Positions 8,296 through 17,837 of a stretch of 64,000 nucleotides of DNA are shown piece by piece (the stretch's first letter is position 1; each line of letters begins with the position of its first letter). The translations under genes were made by a program, and so were the position numbers. The notes under the pieces are model-generated. The model was not told the DNA's origin, ran no database searches, and worked only from the letters and a program-made list of their open reading frames with translations. This stretch comes from UBA2966 sp965242505. Its GTDB lineage: Bacteria; Pseudomonadota; Alphaproteobacteria; UBA2966. The stretch is taken from the NCBI GenBank assembly GCA_965242505.1, contig OZ251449.1:806001-870000 (forward strand), read 5' to 3'.

Positions 8296-9234
8296 ATGCC
8301 AGCCAGGTTCGGAGTCACGTGCGGCGGCGATCTGTGGAGCGCGGACGACATCCGCGCTGTCGAGGAATTCGGTTACGATTCGTTCTGGACGGGCGAGCAC
8401 ATCGTCTACCACCGGCCCATTTTCGAGGCCGTCACCACGCTGACCCGCGCGGCGGCGCTTACCTCCCGCATCAAGGTCGGACCCGCGACCCTCCTGTTGC
8501 CCTTGCGGCATCCGACGATGGTGGCGAAACAGTTCTCCTGCCTCGACGTCCAGTCGGACGGGCGCGTCCTGATGACGGTCGGCGTCGGCGGCGACTACCC
8601 GCGCGAGTTCGCCGGCTGCGAGATCCCGATGAACGAGCGGGGCCGGCGCGCGACCGAGGCCATCGAGATCATGAAGAAGTACTGGACCGGAGAGCGGTTC
8701 GACTACGACGGAAAGATATTCCACCTGAAGGACGTCGACATGCGCCCCGTTCCGGCCCGGCCCGGCGGCATCCCGATCTGGGTCTCGGGGCGGCGGGACG
8801 GTCCCATGAAGCGGGCGGCGCGAATCGGCGACGGTTGGCATCCGTACATGTACACGGCGGACCGTTGCAGGATCTCGTTCGATCAGGTCGTCGAATACGC
8901 GGACGGTTACGGCCGCGCGCTCCCCGACGATTACGCGTGGGCGTGTTTCATCTACGTCAGCCTCTACGACGACGTCGCGGAAGCCCGAAGGCGGGGGGCC
9001 GAGGAGCTCTCCTACCGTTACGAGCAGGACTTCGGGGAGCTCGTCGACAAGTATTGCGCCTACGGCCCGCCCGAACGCGTCGTCGACTATCTCTCCAGGT
9101 ACGTGGAAGCGGGCGTGAACTACTTCATTCTCGCTCCGATCATGCCGCCCGGCGATCGGCGCGCGCACCTCGATCGTCTGGCGAAAGACGTGCTGCCCGC
9201 GCTGGAGAGAATGGAATCCCTGAAGGTCCAATGA
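8296..9234 (+). CDS. LLM-class flavin-dependent oxidoreductase (luciferase-like)
   Basis: A 312-residue protein from ATG 8296 with GGGAGGAACG upstream. The start FGVTCGGDLWSADDIRAVEEF and the following FWTGEHIVYHRP are the first barrel strand and the conserved active-site loop of luciferase-like monooxygenases; RIKVGPATLLLPLRHP and GVGVGGDYPREF are further family motifs. These enzymes use FMNH2 (or F420 in some lineages) to oxidise small organic substrates. The presence of a monooxygenase beside HyuAB and a nicotinamidase-type hydrolase recalls the logic of pyrimidine ring cleavage (RutA/RutB), though this is not RutA. Its last 4 bases overlap the next start (ATGA). Confidence 0.88.
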   Translation: MPARFGVTCGGDLWSADDIRAVEEFGYDSFWTGEHIVYHRPIFEAVTTLTRAAALTSRIKVGPATLLLPLRHPTMVAKQFSCLDVQSDGRVLMTVGVGGDYPREFAGCEIPMNERGRRATEAIEIMKKYWTGERFDYDGKIFHLKDVDMRPVPARPGGIPIWVSGRRDGPMKRAARIGDGWHPYMYTADRCRISFDQVVEYADGYGRALPDDYAWACFIYVSLYDDVAEARRRGAEELSYRYEQDFGELVDKYCAYGPPERVVDYLSRYVEAGVNYFILAPIMPPGDRRAHLDRLAKDVLPALERMESLKVQ

Positions 9235-10856
9235 CGGTCGCCGCGGCCGACGAGCTCGTTTCCGACCGGTTGTTCGACGTCGCGAGGCGCGACCCCGCCC
9301 GCGAACTGATCTACGACCCGGTCCACGGGCGCATCACCTACGCGCGGGCCGCCGAGCAGGTCGAGCGGCTCGCTCATGGGCTGCGGAACCTCGATATCGG
9401 CCATGGCGACGTCGTGATCGTCCAGCTGCCGAACTGGGCGCCGTTCCTGATCCTGCACGTGGCGCTCACGGCGATCGGCGCCGTCACGGCGACGATCCCC
9501 ATCGTCTACCGGGAGCATGAACTGACGGGAGTCGTCCGGCTGACCGCCGCCAAGGCTCTCGTCGTCCCCCGCGCGTTTCATGGTTTCGACTTCGCGGCCA
9601 TGGGAGAACGCCTGCGCGAGAGCGCGCCGACGCTGGAACACGTCATCCACGTGGGCGGCGATGCCGGGTCCGGGGGCGGCGGTGTCAGCTACGAGGCGTT
9701 GATGCGGGAACCCTGGGAGGCCCGGGGCGGACCGTCCCTGGCGGAACTGAGGCCTGCCGCGGACGACGTCACCGCCCTCGGCTTCACGTCCGGCACCACC
9801 GGGGACCTCAAGGGAGCGGTGTACGACACGCGAATCCTGCACGCCACCAACATGGGGTTCATCGAGCGCTACGGCTTCGACGAAGGCGATCGCATCTTCG
9901 GATGCTCGCCCCTCGGCCACGCGGTCGGTTTCACCCACGCGCTCCGCATGACCCTGACCATCGGCGGCGGCATCGTGCTTCAGGAACGCTGGGAGCCGGC
10001 CCGCGCGCTCGAGCTTCTGCAACGCGAGAAATGCACCTTCATGGCGGCGGCGACGCCGTTCCTGATGGATCTGGTCCATCATCGGGACCTGGAGAAACGC
10101 GGAAGCCTGTCGTCGGTGAAGCTGTTCCTCTGCGGCGGCGCCTCGATCCCCGCCCGGCTCCTGCGGGACGCCCGGACCGCCTTGCCGCACACGTTCACGT
10201 CGCCGCTCTGGGGCATGACGGAGTGCGGCGGGGTCACCACGTGCCCTTACGACGCGCCCCCGGAAAAGCTGTTCGAGACCGACGGGCTGCCCTGCGGCTC
10301 GATGGAGCTCAAGGTTGTCGACCGGGACGGCGGCGAAGTTCCCCGCCGCGCCGAAGGGGAACTCATGGCCCGCGGCGCCATGGTGACGCGGGGCTATTAC
10401 GGACGCCCCGACCTGACCGGGGAATGTTTCCTTGAAGACGGCTGGTTCCGCACGGGCGATCAGGCCTGGATGGACGAGGACGGCTACGTCAGGATCACGG
10501 GCCGCATAAAGGACCTCATCGTCCGGGGCGGGGTCAACATCTCGCCGGCGGACGTCGAGAACGTCCTCTTCTCCCATCCCCGCATCGCCAGCGCCGCCGT
10601 CGTCGGGATGCCGGATCCGCGGTTGGGGGAGCGTAGTTGCGCGTTCGTCGTCCTGTCCGAGGGCGACCGCCTGGGCCTCGCGGAGGTCCAGGACTGGATG
10701 GCCAGGGCCAACGTCGCGAAACCCAAGTGGCCCGAGCGGGTCGAGATCGTCGACGCCTTCCCGATGACGCCTTCCGGCAAGGTCCAGAAATTCCGCCTGC
10801 GCGAGATGATCGCGAGCCGGATGGCGCGCGAAGCGAACGTGGAAACCAGAGCCTGA
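9231..10856 (+). CDS. AMP-dependent acyl-CoA synthetase/ligase
   Basis: A 541-residue protein from the ATG at 9231, sharing ATGA with the stop of the oxidoreductase. ANL-family motifs are in order: the P-loop-like TSGTTGDLKGAVYDT near residue 187, LWGMTECGG (A5) near 325, WFRTGDQAWMDEDGY (A7) near 405, GRIKDLIVRGGVNISPADVE (A8 hinge) near 425 and PSGKVQKFRLRE with the A10 lysine at the C-terminus. It activates a carboxylic acid as acyl-adenylate and transfers it to CoA in the cytoplasm. The acid is presumably a product of the upstream ring-opening steps. Specificity cannot be read from sequence. Confidence 0.9.
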   Translation: MTVAAADELVSDRLFDVARRDPARELIYDPVHGRITYARAAEQVERLAHGLRNLDIGHGDVVIVQLPNWAPFLILHVALTAIGAVTATIPIVYREHELTGVVRLTAAKALVVPRAFHGFDFAAMGERLRESAPTLEHVIHVGGDAGSGGGGVSYEALMREPWEARGGPSLAELRPAADDVTALGFTSGTTGDLKGAVYDTRILHATNMGFIERYGFDEGDRIFGCSPLGHAVGFTHALRMTLTIGGGIVLQERWEPARALELLQREKCTFMAAATPFLMDLVHHRDLEKRGSLSSVKLFLCGGASIPARLLRDARTALPHTFTSPLWGMTECGGVTTCPYDAPPEKLFETDGLPCGSMELKVVDRDGGEVPRRAEGELMARGAMVTRGYYGRPDLTGECFLEDGWFRTGDQAWMDEDGYVRITGRIKDLIVRGGVNISPADVENVLFSHPRIASAAVVGMPDPRLGERSCAFVVLSEGDRLGLAEVQDWMARANVAKPKWPERVEIVDAFPMTPSGKVQKFRLREMIASRMAREANVETRA

Positions 10857-10864
10857 TGAGAGGG

Positions 10865-11090
10865 TTGGCCTGCATTTTTCATGCTGCTTGTCCGCAAGCT
10901 TCGTCCGGCGGCGGGCGCGCCGCAGGGGCCGTTCGCGCTCCTTCCCCCTGGCGCGGGACCCCCACCCCGACCCTCCCCCTGTCAGGGGGAGGGAGAACGA
11001 GAGGGGGAGGTCGGGAGGGGGGTGGATCGCGCGGTCCCGCAACGCCGCGCACTCCTTCATCCCTGCCGGTATGAGAAACGCGGGGTCAGG
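10865..11090 (+). repeat. Dispersed GC-rich hairpin repeat, complete copy
   Basis: This copy runs from CCTGCATTTTTCATGCTG to CCGGTATGAGAAACGCGGGG, ends that are imperfect inverted repeats of each other. Inside are two hairpins: CTCCCCCTGTCAGGGGGAG, and a second GGGGGAGGTCGGGAGGGGGG arm lacking its partner. It fills the whole gap between the two CoA ligases and its right end supplies the bases just before the next start codon. The family recurs more than ten times in the window. Confidence 0.8.
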
Positions 11091-13259
11091 ATGACGTCTC
11101 GGCAACCGGTGGACGGGCCCGCGCGCTCCGGAACGCTGCCTGGGCGCGACGTCGATTTCCTCGATCGTTTCTTCGGGCCGAAGAAGGTCGTCATCGTCGG
11201 GCTGTCCCGCTCCGCCGTCGGCGCTCCGGTCAGCGTGCTCACGACCCTGAAGGACTACGGCTACGGGGGAGAGATCTACGTCATCAATCCCAACATGACC
11301 GCGGCGGACGCGGACGGCTTCAACGTCTGCGCGAGCCTCGACGCGCTTCCGCCGGACGTCGATCTCGCGGTGGTCAGCGTGGCCCGGGAGCAGGTCCGGG
11401 GCGTTCTGGAGGGGTGCATCGCCAAGGGGATCGGGGGCGCCATCGTCATCACGCAGGGATTCGCCGACGCGGACGAGGAGGGCCGCCGCCTGCAAGCGGA
11501 CATGCTGGCCCTGGCGCGCGCCAACGGCCTCCGTATCCTCGGCCCCAACACGATCGGCGTCGCCGATGCGCTCTCGTGTTTCACGTCGTCGTTCATCGAG
11601 CTCGCGAACGACGATGCGCCCATCGGACAGGTTTCGCAGTCGGGCCTGTTCATGATGGGGCATCACCTGATCAACAACGAACCCGCCGGTTTCTGCATGT
11701 CGATCGATCTCGGAAACGCGGGCGACGTCGATCTCGTGGACGCGCTCACGTACTTCGGACGGAGCGACAGGATCGAGGTCATCCAGTGCCATGTGGAAGG
11801 CATCGTCGATGGCGCCGCCTTCGTGGAGACGGCCTCGCGGGTCTCGAAGGAGAAGCCGATCGTGCTTCTCAAGGCCGGTCGCAGCGAGACGGGGCGGGTC
11901 GCAGTCGCCTCCCACAGCGGCGCCGCGGTCGGCGAGAACGAGGTGTACGACGCGGCGTTCCGCAAGGCCGGGATCGTGCCCGCGCGGAACGCGGAAGAGC
12001 TGCGCCTGCTGTCCAAGGCGCTGGCCACCTACGCGCCGCCCAGGGGGAAACGGGTCGCCGTCGTGAGTTTCTCGGGCGGCGGCGCGATCCTCGCCATCGA
12101 CGCCATCGAGGGCGCGGGCCTGGAGCTCGCCAGGCTCTCGGAGGAGACGATACGCGCCATTGAGGATCTGTTCCCTCCCTGGCTGGCCGTCGACAACCCG
12201 GTCGACGTCTGGATCCCGGTCGCCCGGGACTTCGACGCTTCCTTTCCCCGCATCCTGGAGCAGGTCCTGCGGGACGACGCCGTCGACGCCCTGATATGCA
12301 TCTACTGTTCCTACACCCTGCCCAAGTACGCGGCGCTCGACAGCTCCCGGCACGTTGGCGAGATCGCGTCGCGGTTCCCGGAAAAGCCCGTTCTGTGCTG
12401 GAGCTACGGTCTCGACATCTCGGGTTTCAGCAAGAGGATCGAGGCCGGAGGCGCGGCCATGGTGTTTCCCTCTCTGGACGCCGCCGCCGGCGCGATCGCC
12501 AGGATGGCCGATTACGGGGCCGTCCGCCGCGCTGCGCCCCGCGGCGCCCCGCCCCGGTTCGACGTGGACGACGCGCGCGTGAGCGAGCTGCTGGCGTCCG
12601 CGGCGCGGTCGGGCTCTCGCTACCTGTTCACGGAAAGCCTCGAGATCCTGGAAGCCTACGGCATCGGCGCGGCGCGGTGGAGACTGGCCCGGAGCGAGGA
12701 CGAGCTCGCGCGGAAGGCGGCCGAGATCGGATATCCAGTCTGCATGAAGGTCGTGTCCGCCGACGTCGTCCACAAGTCGGACAGCGGCGGCGTTCGCCTG
12801 AACATCGCCGATGACCGGGCGCTCCTGGATGGCTACCGCGGGATGCGGGAGGACGTCCTGCGCGCCAGTCCGGGAGCGGCGATCGAAGGCGTATTGCTTC
12901 AGGCGATGGCGCCCGAGGGCCGGGAGATCATGATCGGCGCCAAACGGGATCCCGCGTTCGGCCCGTGTCTGGTCGTCGGCGCGGGCGGCGTCTATACGGA
13001 AGTCCTCGACGACTACGCATTCCTTCTGGCGCCCGCCGACGAGGCCGAGGCGCGCGGTATGCTGGCCGGGTTGAAGTGTTATCCGTTGTTGCGGGGCGTG
13101 AGGGGCGAGGCGGCCTCCGACGTCGAGTCCATCGTGGATACGCTGCTGAGGGTGTCCCAACTGGTCACGACTCATTCCGCGATCAGGGAGATCGACATCA
13201 ACCCCGCGATCGTCGGCGAACGGGGGTCCGTCGTCGTGGACGCCCGCATCGTCACGTGA
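11091..13259 (+). CDS. ADP-forming acyl-CoA synthetase (acetate-CoA ligase family, fused alpha and beta domains)
   Basis: A 722-residue protein from ATG 11091. Domain order: CoA-binding Rossmann domain (residues 20-150, VVIVGLSRSAVGAPVSVL), succinyl-CoA-synthetase-like domains (160-460) with the phospho-His loop ASHSGAAVGENE near residue 275, and a C-terminal ATP-grasp domain (490-722, CMKVVSADVVHKSDSGGVRL). Such proteins interconvert acyl-CoA plus ADP and Pi with acid plus ATP plus CoA. In this operon it could activate a second acid or recover ATP from a CoA thioester. The repeat directly upstream ends at its start codon, so the ribosome site (GGGGTCAGG) is partly repeat-derived. Confidence 0.88.
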   Translation: MTSRQPVDGPARSGTLPGRDVDFLDRFFGPKKVVIVGLSRSAVGAPVSVLTTLKDYGYGGEIYVINPNMTAADADGFNVCASLDALPPDVDLAVVSVAREQVRGVLEGCIAKGIGGAIVITQGFADADEEGRRLQADMLALARANGLRILGPNTIGVADALSCFTSSFIELANDDAPIGQVSQSGLFMMGHHLINNEPAGFCMSIDLGNAGDVDLVDALTYFGRSDRIEVIQCHVEGIVDGAAFVETASRVSKEKPIVLLKAGRSETGRVAVASHSGAAVGENEVYDAAFRKAGIVPARNAEELRLLSKALATYAPPRGKRVAVVSFSGGGAILAIDAIEGAGLELARLSEETIRAIEDLFPPWLAVDNPVDVWIPVARDFDASFPRILEQVLRDDAVDALICIYCSYTLPKYAALDSSRHVGEIASRFPEKPVLCWSYGLDISGFSKRIEAGGAAMVFPSLDAAAGAIARMADYGAVRRAAPRGAPPRFDVDDARVSELLASAARSGSRYLFTESLEILEAYGIGAARWRLARSEDELARKAAEIGYPVCMKVVSADVVHKSDSGGVRLNIADDRALLDGYRGMREDVLRASPGAAIEGVLLQAMAPEGREIMIGAKRDPAFGPCLVVGAGGVYTEVLDDYAFLLAPADEAEARGMLAGLKCYPLLRGVRGEAASDVESIVDTLLRVSQLVTTHSAIREIDINPAIVGERGSVVVDARIVT

Positions 13260-13296
13260 AAGGATGGATGCCGGACAGGCGAGGGGAGGCGCCCGG

Positions 13297-15711
13297 ATGA
13301 CCCTGGGGGACTGGAAGGAACCGGAAGGCGAGAAGTTCGCGCTCGGAACCGTCGAAGAGCAGGCGCGCTGGCAGGCCGAATACCATCGTCTGGTCCGGGA
13401 TGCGGTGGAGCGGGAACGCGCGCTCCCGGGGACGGACGACGCCGACGCCGGCCTGCGGACCATCGGCATGAGAATCCCGCGCAACGACGCCCTGTACAAG
13501 GTGCGCGGCCGCGCCCGTTACGCCGGCAACATCGAGATGGAGGGGATGCTCCACGGGCGATTCGTCCGCAGCCCGCACCCTCACGCCCGCATACTGAAGG
13601 TCGACGTCTCCAGAGCCGAGGCGGCGCCGGGGGTCAGGGGCGTTCTGACGGGCGCGGAGATTCCCGACGACAGGCTCCTCGTCGGTCCGATCTCGGACGA
13701 TACGCCGATCCTGGCCCGGGACAAGGCGCGTTTCGCTGGGGAGCCGGTCGTCGCGATCGTCGCGGAGACAGAGCGGCAGGCGGAAGCGGCGTGCCTGCTC
13801 GTCGAGGTGGAGTACGAACCGCTGGAGACGATCGCCACGCCGGAACGGGCGCTGGCCGGGGACGCCGCGCGGATCGATCCCGAGGACGGCAACGTCATTA
13901 CCGACCTGCATCACGGCCAAGGCGACGTCGAGGCCGGCTTCGCGGAAGCGGACGTCGTCCTGGAGAACGATTACGAGACCGAACCCATCGACCATTGCTT
14001 CCTGGAGCCGCCGGCCGGGGTCGCCTTCGTGGATCCGGACGACGTGCTGACCGTTCTGGTCTGCACGCAATATCCCCACTACCACCACAAGCAGCTCGCC
14101 CGCGTCACGGGCCGTCCCATGGAAAAGGTGCGGGTCGTCCAGACGGTGGTGGGCGGCGCGTTCGGCGGCAAGATGGACAACACCGTCGAGTGCGCCTCCG
14201 CGTTGCTGACCCTCAAGACCGGCCGGCCGATCAGGATGGTGTTCACCCGCGAGGAGGTCTTCACCGCGACCACCAAGCGCCACGCCATGAAGATCCATCA
14301 GCGTCTGGGAGCCACGAAGGACGGCCGGATCACGGCGCTCGAGGTGCGCAACCTGTTCGACGGCGGGGCCTATCGTTCCTACAGCATGATCTGCAGCGGC
14401 CGTTGCGTGATTCACGCCGGGATGCCTTATCGCATCCCGAACCTCAGGGTTCATCACACGGCCGTCTTCACCAACCACGCGCCGAGCGGGGCCATGCGGA
14501 GCTTCGGCGTGGTCAAGGTGGCCTTCGCCATGGAATGCCAGCTCAACGAACTGGCCGACAGGCTGGGCATGAGCCCGATCGAGATCCGGCGCATCAACGG
14601 TTTCGTCGACGGCGACCGCACCAGCACGGGCCAGACCCTGACGGACGTCGGGCTGCTCGAATCGCTCGACGCCATCGAACCGATCTACGAGCGGCGGAAG
14701 AAGGAACTCGCGGGCCGGTCGAACGGCGCCGCGCCGCGCCGGCGCGGCCTCGGGATCGCCTGTCTGGGCTACGGCATCGGTTACAGCGGAGTCCGCAATC
14801 CGTCGACGGCGCGCGTCCGCGCGGACGCCGACGGCGCGGTGACCGCCTTCTGCGGAACGCCCGACATCGGCACGGGGTCGGACACCTCGTTGGCCATGGT
14901 GGCCGCCGAGTCCGCGGGCATCGCCGTGGACCGCATCCGGGTGGTCAGCGGCGATTCGACGAAAACCGACGATTCCGGGCCGACGTCCGCGTCCCGCACG
15001 ACGTATTTCTCGGGCAACGCGGCGCGCATCGCCGGCCAGGACTTCAAGCGGCGGTTCGAGGCGGCAGTCGCGGACGCGCTCCATGCGCCGCGGGAGGAAG
15101 TGCGCCTCCAGGACGATGCGGTCATCGCCCGCAACCAGCGCATGGCCTTCGAGGAGGCCTGCGCGCTGATCGGCGGCGACATCGACCGGGTCGGCGGTTA
15201 CGGCAAGTTCGATCCCGACATCGCCGTGGACATCCTGACGTTCAAGGGCAACCCCTATCCCACGTACGTCTTCGCCACCCATCTCGTCGAGATAGAGGTG
15301 GACACGGAGTTGGGCTCGATCGATCTCCTGAAGGCGTGGTGCGCGCACGACGCTGGCGTGATCGTCAATCCGACGGGCGCCGAAGGGCAGATCGAGGGCG
15401 GCGTCGCCATGGGGGTAGGCCAGGCGCTGTGGGAGCGCGTGGCGCGCCGGGACGGCCATATCATGAACCCCCACTATCGGGACTACCTGCTGCCCGGCGC
15501 GAAGGACGTCACCCGGGAGATCGAGAGCATCTTCGTCGACAACCATGACCGCACCGGCCCCTACGGCGCCAAGGGAGTGGCGGAAGTGAGCCTGATCCCG
15601 ATCCCGGCGGCCATGGCCAGCGCGGTCGCCGACGCGGCGGGCGCGCGCCCCGACCGCCTGCCCATGGATTCCGAATACGTGCTCGGCCTCCTGAACGGGG
15701 ACGGCGCATGA
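13297..15711 (+). CDS. Molybdenum hydroxylase large subunit (xanthine dehydrogenase family, Mo-cofactor binding)
   Basis: An 804-residue protein from ATG 13297 (GGGGAGG seven bases upstream; an ATG at 13264 is also in frame). After a 55-residue lead it has the aldehyde oxidase/xanthine dehydrogenase a/b hammerhead (RYAGNIEMEGMLHGRFVRSP) and the Mo-pterin domains: GGAFGGKMDN, PSGAMRSFGVVK, GTPDIGTGSDT and the C-terminal GAKGVAEVSLIP whose Glu is the catalytic base. The CO dehydrogenase loop AYxCSFR is absent, so it is not a CODH. It hydroxylates a heterocycle or aldehyde using water. Its stop overlaps the FAD-subunit start. Confidence 0.9.
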   Translation: MTLGDWKEPEGEKFALGTVEEQARWQAEYHRLVRDAVERERALPGTDDADAGLRTIGMRIPRNDALYKVRGRARYAGNIEMEGMLHGRFVRSPHPHARILKVDVSRAEAAPGVRGVLTGAEIPDDRLLVGPISDDTPILARDKARFAGEPVVAIVAETERQAEAACLLVEVEYEPLETIATPERALAGDAARIDPEDGNVITDLHHGQGDVEAGFAEADVVLENDYETEPIDHCFLEPPAGVAFVDPDDVLTVLVCTQYPHYHHKQLARVTGRPMEKVRVVQTVVGGAFGGKMDNTVECASALLTLKTGRPIRMVFTREEVFTATTKRHAMKIHQRLGATKDGRITALEVRNLFDGGAYRSYSMICSGRCVIHAGMPYRIPNLRVHHTAVFTNHAPSGAMRSFGVVKVAFAMECQLNELADRLGMSPIEIRRINGFVDGDRTSTGQTLTDVGLLESLDAIEPIYERRKKELAGRSNGAAPRRRGLGIACLGYGIGYSGVRNPSTARVRADADGAVTAFCGTPDIGTGSDTSLAMVAAESAGIAVDRIRVVSGDSTKTDDSGPTSASRTTYFSGNAARIAGQDFKRRFEAAVADALHAPREEVRLQDDAVIARNQRMAFEEACALIGGDIDRVGGYGKFDPDIAVDILTFKGNPYPTYVFATHLVEIEVDTELGSIDLLKAWCAHDAGVIVNPTGAEGQIEGGVAMGVGQALWERVARRDGHIMNPHYRDYLLPGAKDVTREIESIFVDNHDRTGPYGAKGVAEVSLIPIPAAMASAVADAAGARPDRLPMDSEYVLGLLNGDGA

Positions 15712-16601
15712 GTTGCCGATACACCCGCGCCGTCGCCGTCGCCGAGGCCGTCGAGGCCCTGGCCGCGGCGAAAGGGGAGGCGCACGTCATCGCCGGCGGC
15801 GTCGCGCTGGCCATCCTGATGAACGAGAGGCTCCTCGAGCCGAGCTGGCTCGTCGACGTCTCGGAGATCGCCGACCTGCGCGGCATCGACCGGTTGCCCG
15901 ACGGAACGATCCGGATCGGCGCCGCCGTCACCCACCGCGAAGTCGCGGAGTCGGGGATCGTCGCGGAAGCGTTTCCCATGATGCCGGAGATGGCCGCGGA
16001 GATCGCCTGCGGGCGGATCGCGAACAAGGGGACGATCGGCGGCAGCATCTGTCTGGCGGACCCGCAGGGCGATCCCCCGGTCGTCCTGCTCGCTCTCCAC
16101 GCGGTCATGCGGATCGCGGGGCCCGACGGCGCGCGCGACGTCCCCGCGCGGGAGTTCTTCGTCGGTCTCTACGAGACCGCCCTTCGCGAGGACGAGCTGT
16201 TGCGGGAGATCCTGATCCCGCCCATGAAGCCCGGCTCGGTCACGGCCTTCGGGAAATACGCCGCGCGCAAGGCCATGGACTACACGTCCACGATCAGCGT
16301 CGCGGTCCGCCTCGTCCGGGGCCCCGGCGGCGGGCCCATCGAGGAGATCTCCCTCGGTTTCGGAGGAGTCGGGCAGACGCCCGTCCATTCGGAGGAAGTG
16401 GAGAGCGTGTTCGCCGGCGCGATTCCGTCGGACGAGGTGTTCGGCCGCGCGCGCGAAAGGCTCTTCGATGCGCTGGACCCGATCGAGGACCATCTCTATT
16501 CGGCCGACTACAAGCGCCACGTCGCGGCGGTGACGCTGCGGCGCGCCGTGATGAAGGCGTTCGACGGGACCTGGGAAGGCGAGGGGGTGCTGATCCGATG
16601 A
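15708..16601 (+). CDS. Molybdenum hydroxylase medium subunit (FAD-binding)
   Basis: A 297-residue protein, ATG overlapping the large-subunit stop. FAD-binding motifs of the CoxM/XdhB type are visible: VIAGGVALAILMNERL near residue 25 and NKGTIGGSICLADPQGD near 105, with the C-terminal CO-dehydrogenase flavoprotein domain (residues 180-285). It passes electrons from the 2Fe-2S subunit to an acceptor. The order large, medium, small (L-M-S) with 4-base overlaps shows a single translational unit for one heterotrimeric enzyme. Confidence 0.9.
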   Translation: MSCRYTRAVAVAEAVEALAAAKGEAHVIAGGVALAILMNERLLEPSWLVDVSEIADLRGIDRLPDGTIRIGAAVTHREVAESGIVAEAFPMMPEMAAEIACGRIANKGTIGGSICLADPQGDPPVVLLALHAVMRIAGPDGARDVPAREFFVGLYETALREDELLREILIPPMKPGSVTAFGKYAARKAMDYTSTISVAVRLVRGPGGGPIEEISLGFGGVGQTPVHSEEVESVFAGAIPSDEVFGRARERLFDALDPIEDHLYSADYKRHVAAVTLRRAVMKAFDGTWEGEGVLIR

Positions 16602-17086
16602 CCATGAACGTCACCCTGAACGTCAACGGCCGGTCCCATTCGCTGCCGGTCGAGCCGACCGAGACCGTCGTCGACGTCCTCCGCGAGCGGTTGGGCCTGA
16701 CGGGCACGCACAAGGACTGCGCCATGGGCGTGTGCGGCGCCTGCACGGTCCTGCTCGACGGCCGGCCGGTGAGTTCCTGCCTGCTGATCGCCCCCCAGGC
16801 GGACGGCCGGGAAATCAGGACCGTGGAGGGCCTGGAACGGGACGGACGCCTGAGCCGCCTGCAAGAGGCCTTTCTCGTCCACGGCGCCGTGCAATGCGGA
16901 TACTGCACGCCGGGGTTCCTGATGACGGCGACCGCGTTGCTGGAAGAGACCCCCCGGCCGACGCGGCCCGAGATCGTGGAGGCCATCAAGGGGAACCTGT
17001 GCCGCTGCACCGGCTACAAGAAGATCGTCGAGGCGGTGGAGGCGGCCGCCGGCCAGGCGGAGGTGGGGGAGGGGGCGGGGGCATGA
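16598..17086 (+). CDS. Molybdenum hydroxylase small subunit, two 2Fe-2S clusters
   Basis: A 162-residue protein from ATG 16598. The plant-ferredoxin-like cluster ligands are in CAMGVCGACTVLLDG plus a Cys in VSSC, and the second, helical cluster ligands in QCGYCTPGFLM and CRCTGYKKI. Length and spacing are standard for CoxS/XdhC-type subunits. It links Mo and FAD centres of the heterotrimer. The C-terminus (VGEGAGA) is low-complexity. It overlaps the nicotinamidase start by ATGA. Confidence 0.93.
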   Translation: MTMNVTLNVNGRSHSLPVEPTETVVDVLRERLGLTGTHKDCAMGVCGACTVLLDGRPVSSCLLIAPQADGREIRTVEGLERDGRLSRLQEAFLVHGAVQCGYCTPGFLMTATALLEETPRPTRPEIVEAIKGNLCRCTGYKKIVEAVEAAAGQAEVGEGAGA

Positions 17087-17724
17087 CGGCGCTCACGATC
17101 GACCACGACGCCGACGTCCTCGTCGTCATCGACGTCCAGAACGACTTCTGCCCCGGCGGCGCGCTCGAGGTTCCGAACGGCGACGAGGTCGTGGCGCCGA
17201 TCAACGGGCTGATGGAGCGGTTTCGCCACGTTCTGCTGACGCAGGACTGGCACCCGGCCGATCACGTCTCGTTCGCCTCCATGCACGAGGGGCGCGATCC
17301 GTTCGAGGCCATCGAGGCCGACTACGGCCCGCAGGTCCTCTGGCCCGATCACTGCGTCCAGGGGACTTTCGGCGCCGAATTTCATGCCGGCCTGAAGGTC
17401 GATTCGGCGGAGCTCGTCGTCCGCAAGGGATACCGCCGGAACATCGACTCGTATTCCGCCCTGTTCGAGAACGACCGCCGCACGCCCACCGGACTCGCCG
17501 GGTATCTCCGCGACCGCGGTTTCGGACGCCTGTTCATGGCGGGGCTGGCGACGGACTACTGCGTCGCCTACTCGGCGCTCGACGGCCGCGAGCAGGGTTT
17601 CGAGGTCTTCGTCGTCGAGGACGCCTGTCGGGGCATCGACCTGGACGGTTCGGTGGACGCGGCCTGGCGGCGGATGACGGACGCGGGCGTGAAGCGGATC
17701 GACAGCCGGGCGCTGGCGGGGTGA
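17083..17724 (+). CDS. pncA: Nicotinamidase (isochorismatase-like cysteine hydrolase)
   Basis: A 213-residue protein. It has the PncA hallmarks: catalytic Asp in VVIDVQNDFCPGGAL, metal ligands in LTQDWHPADHVSFAS (D-W-H and the later H), the typical WPDHCVQGTFGAEFH stretch, and the nucleophile in GLATDYCVAYSALD. It converts nicotinamide to nicotinate and ammonia in the cytosol. In most genomes this serves NAD salvage; here it is the last gene of a catabolic operon, translationally coupled to a Mo hydroxylase, so it may feed nicotinate degradation or act on a related amide. The amide specificity in this context is an inference. Confidence 0.88.
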   Translation: MTALTIDHDADVLVVIDVQNDFCPGGALEVPNGDEVVAPINGLMERFRHVLLTQDWHPADHVSFASMHEGRDPFEAIEADYGPQVLWPDHCVQGTFGAEFHAGLKVDSAELVVRKGYRRNIDSYSALFENDRRTPTGLAGYLRDRGFGRLFMAGLATDYCVAYSALDGREQGFEVFVVEDACRGIDLDGSVDAAWRRMTDAGVKRIDSRALAG

Positions 17725-17837
17725 GAGGGCTTCGCGCCGTTCCGGAGGTCGGTTCGGCGCGGCTTCCGGGCGGCTCGGCGTTGGATGCCGATATGGCGGG
17801 ATATCGAGATCAGGCGCGAATCGAGGCTCGTCCAGAG

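Noticed and set aside
9120..13499. Long minus-strand open frame opposite the two CoA ligases
   Set aside because: Plus-strand proteins have all expected catalytic motifs; the antisense frame has none.
13297..17086. Carbon monoxide dehydrogenase (CoxLMS)
   Set aside because: The large subunit lacks the active-site loop AYxCSFR of CODH, so only the general Mo hydroxylase family is claimed.
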